A stretch of DNA of 16,337 nt, from positions 1 through 16,337 of the forward strand of contig DEKO01000175.1 of assembly GCA_002353885.1 (NCBI GenBank), given 5' to 3'. The notes below the pieces were generated by a model that ran no database searches, was not told the DNA's origin, and saw only the letters and a program-made list of their open reading frames with translations. This document shows, piece after piece, positions 12,628 through 16,337 of the stretch. The stretch's first letter is position 1. Every line of letters begins with the position of its first letter. The position numbers were made by a program, and so were the translations under genes. The stretch is from Porphyromonadaceae bacterium UBA2720 (GTDB lineage Bacteria > Bacteroidota > Bacteroidia > Bacteroidales > Muribaculaceae).

Positions 12628-14106
12628 ATGAAGAAGATTTACACGCTATTGACACTTGCAACAGTCGCCACCTCATCGTGGGCAGGCGGACTGCTGCACA
12701 ACACCAACCAACACATCGCTTTCCAACGCATGATGGCGCGTGGAGCGTCGACCGAGATTGACGCCGTCTACACCAACCCCGCCGGCCTAGCCTGGCTAGA
12801 CAATGAGGGCTGGACTCTGTCGCTCAACATCCAGAGCGCATTCCAGACTCGTGATGTCGAGACCACATTCCCGTTGTTTGCCTACACCAGCGCCGACCAC
12901 AGCGCCGTGCGCAAGTATGAAGGCAAAGCCACCGCACCGGTGTTGCCCAGCCTGTATGCAGCCTACAAGAAGGACCGCTGGGTGGCCAGTGCCTTCTTCG
13001 GTGTGACCGGCGGCGGCGGCAAGTGCAACTTCGAGAACGGCCTGTCGATGTTTGATGCGGCCGTGATGTCGGGCATCTATGCCACTACAGGCCAACTGCT
13101 GGCTTCGCAGCCGCTGCTCAAGGCCATGGTGGGTGCCGACGCCATCACCCCCGACATGTATACCATCGACACGTCGATGAAGGGCCGTCAGTATGTGTTC
13201 GGTGGCCAGTTGGGTGGCACCTATCGCATTCTTGACAACCTGAGCGCGTATGCAGGACTGCGCTTCAACCTGTTCAACGGCAACTACAAGGGTCACCTCA
13301 ACGCCAACCTGGGCGACGCGCTCAAGCAGCGTGCCGCCGCTGCACTGGCCACCCTGCCACCCGAGCAGGCTGCAGCCTACGCTCCCATGCTCGCAGCGCT
13401 GGGACAGGAGGGTGGACTGACCCACATCGCTCTGGACACCGACCAGAAGGGCTGGGGCGTGACCCCCATCATCGGTGTCGACTTTAAGTGGAAGGGTCTG
13501 ACGCTGGCCGCCAAATATGAGTTCAAGACCAACCTGCACATCGAGAACGACACCAAGACGCTCGAGGCTACGGCCATGGGCGAAGCATCCGAGCAGTTTG
13601 AGGCCGCCATGGCTCCTTACAAGCATGGCGTGAACACCCCCAACGATCTGCCCAGCGTGCTCTATGTCGCAGCCGGCTATGAGTTCATTCCCAACAAGCT
13701 GCGCGGCACGGTCGAGTACCACTTCTATGACGACAAGCACGCTGAGATGGCCAACGACAAACAGAAGACCCTCAAGCACGGCACCCACGAGGTGCTGGCC
13801 GGTGTGGAGTGGGACATCAACCAGACGTTCACCGTGAGCTACGGCTTCCAGAACACCGACTACGGCTTGAGCGATGATTTCCAGACCCACACCGCATTCT
13901 CTTGCGACAGCTACTCAATCGGTCTGGGTGGCGCCATCAACCTGAGCAAGAAGGTCAAGCTCAACCTGGGCTACTTCTGGACCACCTACAAGGACTACAA
14001 CCGCAGCCAGGAGCACTACCTCAACAACCCCGCCCTGCCCGCCGGCAGCGACAAGTTCTCGCGCACCAACAAGGTGGCAGGCATCGGCATCGACTACAAG
14101 TTCTGA
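12628..14106 (+). CDS. OmpP1/FadL family outer-membrane transporter
   Basis: Predicted 492-residue outer-membrane beta-barrel that would let hydrophobic compounds such as long-chain fatty acids cross the outer membrane. Residues 1-19 are a signal peptide (MKKIYTLLTLATVATSSWA). The N-terminal plug region carries the family motif TNPAGLAW (49-56; NPA at 50-52). Many alternating strands follow (LSLNIQSAFQT, LSAYAGLRFNLFNGNYKG, LTLAAKYEFKTNL, TVSYGFQNTDYG, VKLNLGYFWTTYKDY), and the protein ends in IGIDYKF with the C-terminal phenylalanine needed for barrel assembly. Alanine-rich segment 230-250 (AAAALATLPPEQAAAYAPML) is probably a loop. Base composition is clearly GC-richer than the ATPase/AraC region. 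It appears to be a single-gene unit ending in the hairpin repeat at 14111-14221. Confidence 0.92.
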   Translation: MKKIYTLLTLATVATSSWAGGLLHNTNQHIAFQRMMARGASTEIDAVYTNPAGLAWLDNEGWTLSLNIQSAFQTRDVETTFPLFAYTSADHSAVRKYEGKATAPVLPSLYAAYKKDRWVASAFFGVTGGGGKCNFENGLSMFDAAVMSGIYATTGQLLASQPLLKAMVGADAITPDMYTIDTSMKGRQYVFGGQLGGTYRILDNLSAYAGLRFNLFNGNYKGHLNANLGDALKQRAAAALATLPPEQAAAYAPMLAALGQEGGLTHIALDTDQKGWGVTPIIGVDFKWKGLTLAAKYEFKTNLHIENDTKTLEATAMGEASEQFEAAMAPYKHGVNTPNDLPSVLYVAAGYEFIPNKLRGTVEYHFYDDKHAEMANDKQKTLKHGTHEVLAGVEWDINQTFTVSYGFQNTDYGLSDDFQTHTAFSCDSYSIGLGGAINLSKKVKLNLGYFWTTYKDYNRSQEHYLNNPALPAGSDKFSRTNKVAGIGIDYKF

Positions 14107-14110
14107 TTTC

Positions 14111-14221
14111 AGAAGCGAGAAACAAGAAGCGAGAAACAAGAGGCGAGTTCAGCCACGTGGCTGGCTCTTGCCTCTTGTTTCTCGCTTCTCGCCTCTTGTT
14201 TCTCGCATCTCGCTTCTTGCC
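14111..14221. repeat. Palindromic word-repeat element D after fadL
   Basis: The left arm (14111-14147) repeats AGAAGCGAGAAACA-like words; the right arm (14165-14221) repeats the inverted words (CCTCTTGTTTCTCGCTTCT). A 19-bp exact inverted match joins 14125-14143 and 14171-14189, and the apex holds the palindrome CAGCCACGTGGCTG (14150-14163). It starts 4 bp after the fadL stop and would form a long hairpin in the 3' end of that mRNA, so it may serve as its terminator or stabiliser. Same architecture as A, B and C but unrelated words. No clear target duplication seen. Confidence 0.7.
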
Positions 14222-14227
14222 ACCGAT

Positions 14228-14310
14228 TACCTTGGATTTTAGCAGACTTTAGCGATTTTTTACCTTGGATTTTAGCACTTTTTTGAAGATTTTTGCCTTG
14301 GATTTCGACA
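14228..14310. repeat. Degenerate tandem repeat with 33-bp period
   Basis: CCTTGGATTT occurs at 14230, 14263 and 14296, exactly 33 bp apart. The first two copies extend to TACCTTGGATTTTAGCA; the third has diverged (GCCTTGGATTTCGACA). Spacers share CTTT/GATTTTT patterns. Each frame soon meets a stop, so it is not evidently coding. It occupies the gap between fadL and the convergent DUF4112 gene. Confidence 0.65.
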
Positions 14311-14330
14311 AATTTCGTAACTATACACTT

Positions 14331-14354
14331 AAAAGGCGGATTTCAAATCCAGCC
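14331..14354 (-). terminator. Terminator of the DUF4112 gene
   Basis: On the minus strand GGC-T-GGAT...ATCC-GCC forms a hairpin with one bulged base and is followed by TTTT. It lies about 30 nt after the DUF4112 stop codon at 14385, the right distance for an intrinsic terminator. The stem is short. Confidence 0.6.
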
Positions 14355-14384
14355 AAACGCTTGCACAACCTGCATTGAGAAGGG

Positions 14385-14858
14385 TCAGAACAGCGAGAAC
14401 AGGTATTGGCCGAAGCTGATGAGCAGCCAAATCATCAAGCCAATCAGGGCCAACAAGGCGATGAGGATGGCTGCGGCTTGCCAGGCACGTTGGTTGACCT
14501 TGCGAATGACAGCCTCGTCGCCGTCGACAAAACCCCGCACCATGGCCATGTTGCGCACGTTGGACCGGTGAAACACATCGATGATGTCACCCACAAAGAA
14601 GGGTATCAGCCCCAACAGGATGTCGCGCAGGGCATTGTTGATGATGGCCAGCGTCAATGGCACGCTCTTGACCACTCGCGCCGAGAAGTAGACAAATGGA
14701 GCTGCACACAACAACGAGAAAGCGTCACCCCAGCCGGGGATAAAGCCGATGATGGCGTCAAGATAGTAACGGTCGGTATAGCGCTCCAGACCCTCCATGA
14801 GCCGATAGACCTTGCTGTCTTTGACCTGCTGCAATTGATGTTTATCGAGTTTGTTCAT
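14385..14858 (-). CDS. DUF4112 membrane protein
   Basis: Predicted 157-residue inner-membrane protein. The DUF4112 pattern is clear: LDAIIGFIPGWGDAFSLLCA (about 33-52), then LGLIPFFVGDIIDVFHRSNVRNM (about 82-104), with the conserved PG-GD and GD-D-FH-N-RN residues. A final strongly hydrophobic helix (WQAAAILIALLALIGLMIWLLI) spans about 126-147. The function of the family is unknown. ATG at 14858 is chosen; the codon before it is TTG and less likely as start. It appears to be a single gene on the minus strand with a terminator at 14331-14354, convergent with fadL. Confidence 0.88.
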   Translation of the reverse strand: MNKLDKHQLQQVKDSKVYRLMEGLERYTDRYYLDAIIGFIPGWGDAFSLLCAAPFVYFSARVVKSVPLTLAIINNALRDILLGLIPFFVGDIIDVFHRSNVRNMAMVRGFVDGDEAVIRKVNQRAWQAAAILIALLALIGLMIWLLISFGQYLFSLF

Positions 14859-15037
14859 CAATTCTAATGATTATCATAAAACAACACCATGCAATAATGA
14901 TGCCACCCATTGGCTGAACCACGAAGCGCTCGCGACCAAAGAGTTAGCGAAACGCAGCAATTAATTACAATACAGGTGTGATGGACTACTTGTCTGCGCC
15001 CTCCGCACTCAACCTCGCAAAGGTTGAATATAAAATG

Positions 15038-15071
15038 CCCCACATTGTCCCTGATAGCGGGCTATGTGGGG
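15038..15071 (-). terminator. Hairpin terminator, probably for the minus-strand secreted-protein gene
   Basis: CCCCACAT (15038-15045) pairs with ATGTGGGG (15064-15071), with inner CCC/GGG pairing. On the minus strand it is followed by CATTTTATATT and lies 29 nt after the stop at 15100. The plus-strand side (TTCTGTTTTG) is also T-rich, so it may work both ways, although no plus-strand gene ends here. Confidence 0.7.
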
Positions 15072-15099
15072 TTCTGTTTTGTTGCCAAAAGGATGATCA

Positions 15100-16080
15100 T
15101 CAGTTGGAGAAGCGGCGGGTGATGGTCATCTCGGGCTTGCCGTCCTGGCTGATGTCGCAGCGGGTGACGCGGCCCTTGCTGTCGATCTGGTAGTCAAACT
15201 TGCGCTCGCTGCCGGGAGCATCGCCCTCGACGACATCGTTGATGCCGATGAGATACTTCTTGAACGTGGCGCTGTCGTAGTCGTAGAGGTAGCGCCGCAC
15301 CCGTCCTGCCGTCTCTTCGCGGATGATATATCCGTCGTTGTAGACCAGCGTACGTCGATTGTTGCCATCGCTGGTGATGACCACCTTGGCAATGTTGCCA
15401 CTCTCGTTGTAGGTGAGCACCCACTTCTGCCCGTTGTGGCTGGAGAGGATGTCTAGCTTGTCGTCGTTGTCATAGAACGCCTCATATTCGTTCTTCACGC
15501 CATTGCGTGTGCGACTCTTGAGCACGAAGCCGTGCAGGTTGTCGTAGGCATAGTCGAATGTCGAGACATTCACATTTCCTTTCGACCCCATGATGGACGC
15601 CTTGACCAGCAGGCCCTTGTCGTTGAAGATGAAGTAGCAGTCACGCGCCCTACTGCCGTCGGCAAAGGTGATGTGCTCGTCAACGCGGCCTGTGCAACCG
15701 TTGAAGCCCACATCCATGTGCTCGAAGCGGTAGCTGTGCGTGGGGTTGTTGACCAGATTGGCATAGAACAGGCGTATGCGAGGCTCATGTGCTCCAGCTT
15801 CATCGACATACTCGGTGAGCTCGGCCAGGGTGATCTTGTCGTTGCAGTAGCGGCGCACGATGGCTGCGTCACGCATCTTGCGTGCCTGCTCGACATAGAA
15901 CGACTCGGGATAGTTGTTGAGAAAGATTTCCCAGGAGTCGACAGTATTGAGGCTGCGGGCAGTGTTGTAGGCCTCGCGTTCGATGGCACGTTGCTCCTCG
16001 GTGTATGTGTTGGCCTGCTGTGCTGCCCCTGTCAGTGCCAGTCCAGCCAGTGCCAGCAGAGTGATTATCTTGATGTTCAT
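15100..16080 (-). CDS. Secreted protein with YD-repeat-like strands
   Basis: Predicted 326-residue exported protein of unknown function. Residues 1-20 are a signal peptide (MNIKIITLLALAGLALTGAA). Residues about 27-110 are helical and contain a TPR-like stretch (DSWEIFLNNYPESFYVEQARKMRDAA) often seen in Bacteroidota envelope proteins. Residues about 115-326 are a chain of short beta strands with YD/YN-type turns (FDYAYDNLHGFV, YEAFYDNDDKLDIL, VLTYNESGNIAKV, LVYNDGYII, YLYDYDSATF, FDYQIDSKGRVTRC), like an RHS/YD-repeat or WG/MORN-type sheet but too short for an RHS toxin shell. ATG at 16080 is chosen because the signal peptide starts there and the promoter at 16108-16139 lies outside it; the longer frame to 16134 would include the promoter. 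Single-gene unit. Confidence 0.82.
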   Translation of the reverse strand: MNIKIITLLALAGLALTGAAQQANTYTEEQRAIEREAYNTARSLNTVDSWEIFLNNYPESFYVEQARKMRDAAIVRRYCNDKITLAELTEYVDEAGAHEPRIRLFYANLVNNPTHSYRFEHMDVGFNGCTGRVDEHITFADGSRARDCYFIFNDKGLLVKASIMGSKGNVNVSTFDYAYDNLHGFVLKSRTRNGVKNEYEAFYDNDDKLDILSSHNGQKWVLTYNESGNIAKVVITSDGNNRRTLVYNDGYIIREETAGRVRRYLYDYDSATFKKYLIGINDVVEGDAPGSERKFDYQIDSKGRVTRCDISQDGKPEMTITRRFSN

Positions 16081-16107
16081 TGTCAGGAGTGTGTTTGGTT
16101 TTTGCGG

Positions 16108-16139
16108 CAAAGTTACTATGTTTTTTAGAAACAACCAAA
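16108..16139 (-). promoter_or_regulatory. Bacteroidota-type promoter of the minus-strand secreted-protein gene
   Basis: On the minus strand TTTG (16139-16136) and TAACTTTG (16115-16108) are separated by exactly 20 bp, an excellent -33/-7 match. The leader to the ATG at 16080 is about 20 nt. This fixes the start at 16080, because the upstream in-frame ATG at 16134 lies within the promoter. Confidence 0.8.
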
Positions 16140-16185
16140 ATCAGACTTTAGTTTTTAGTCCCGAGTACTTAGTTGACTGAACTGC

Positions 16186-16261
16186 TTTTTTAAAACCGCG
16201 AATTGCGCGAATCTTCTGCCCTTCTGTTCTTCTGTCTTTTTAAACCGCGAATCACGCGAAT
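16186..16261. repeat. CCGCGAAT-type dispersed repeat, two copies
   Basis: TTTTTAAAACCGCGAATTGC-GCGAAT (from 16186) is repeated in changed form from 16237 as TTTTAAACCGCGAATCACGC-GAAT, with a CTTCTGCCCTTCTGTTCTTC pyrimidine stretch between them that itself reiterates CTTCTG words. The rest to the window end repeats ATTCCT words (16271-16297). No gene was seen in 16140-16337. Confidence 0.6.
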
Positions 16262-16337
16262 GTGGCAGAGAATAATTCCTTAATTCCTAAAATTCCTGAT
16301 AAAAAATCTTGACTACCACGAAATCTTGTGCAAGCCG

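Noticed and set aside
12796..13890. 364-residue open frame on the minus strand inside fadL
   Set aside because: It is antisense to a clear outer-membrane barrel gene, has no recognisable domain, and arises from the GC-rich codon use of that gene.
9462..14310. CRISPR array as an explanation of the repeats
   Set aside because: Repeats are short, imperfect, inverted rather than evenly spaced with unique spacers, and no cas gene is present; the 33-bp-period array has only three diverged copies and no proper spacers.
14978..15193. 71-residue plus-strand frame near the 15038-15071 hairpin
   Set aside because: It crosses a terminator hairpin and the 3' end of the opposite gene; composition gives no sign of a real protein.
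15100..16080. RHS/YD-repeat polymorphic toxin
   Set aside because: The protein is only 326 residues, lacks the RHS core motif and a variable toxin end, and has no immunity gene beside it.

Overview
The window reads as a piece of a Bacteroidales chromosome (phylum Bacteroidota), most like Prevotellaceae or Muribaculaceae. Three things point there: promoters of the Bacteroidota type (TTTG, then about 20 bp, then TAnnTTTG) stand in front of several genes; the gene families (lemA-TPM cluster, NhaD antiporter, OmpP1/FadL porin, transmembrane TPR-AraC regulator, DUF4143 ATPase, GYF_2/CD225 protein) are typical of that order; and one secreted protein ends in the YSLDGKRV...VKMSDGTARKVI type of tail common in these families. 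The assignment is an inference from sequence pattern, not from a database search.

Layout. 53-691: small GYF_2-CD225 membrane protein. 717-2036: IS4-superfamily insertion sequence on the minus strand, probably inserted between that gene and its terminator at 2110-2148. 2408-4675: large secreted protein of unknown function with its own promoter, followed by a REP-like hairpin and a strong terminator. 4807-7869: a DUF4143 AAA ATPase whose promoter is bracketed by two copies of a palindrome-bearing repeat, followed after 14 bp by a membrane-spanning TPR-AraC regulator. 10244-7866 (minus strand): lemA, a TPM-domain protein, a second TPM/YgcG-like protein and a DUF2752 protein; the last three overlap each other, and the last shares a palindromic CTAG stop with the convergent AraC gene. 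10869-12206: nhaD-type Na+/H+ antiporter. 12628-14106: OmpP1/FadL outer-membrane transporter. 14858-14385 (minus): DUF4112 membrane protein. 16080-15100 (minus): secreted protein with YD-repeat-like strands.

The most unusual content is between the genes. Elements at 10548-10742 and 12212-12449 are inverted relatives of each other on either side of nhaD. Each has terminal inverted repeats (TTTCTAAAGTA...), arms built from short reiterated words (GTTAAGGAG-like), and flanking direct repeats that look like target-site duplications: GATAAATTT for the first and TAGCATAT for the second. The second duplication includes the nhaD stop codon. Related palindromic elements with different words in their arms lie inside the lemA operon (9462-9637) and after fadL (14111-14221). 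I read these as a family of small non-autonomous mobile palindromes (MITE or REP-like) whose arms vary quickly. A 33-bp-period degenerate tandem repeat (14228-14310), a stable hairpin at 10488-10527 and CCGCGAAT-type repeats at 16186-16261 add to an intergenic landscape rich in repeats.

Functionally, much of the window concerns the cell envelope: LemA and the TPM proteins, ion homeostasis (NhaD), outer-membrane uptake (FadL), and several small membrane proteins. No CRISPR array, rRNA, tRNA, prophage or antiphage system was recognised.
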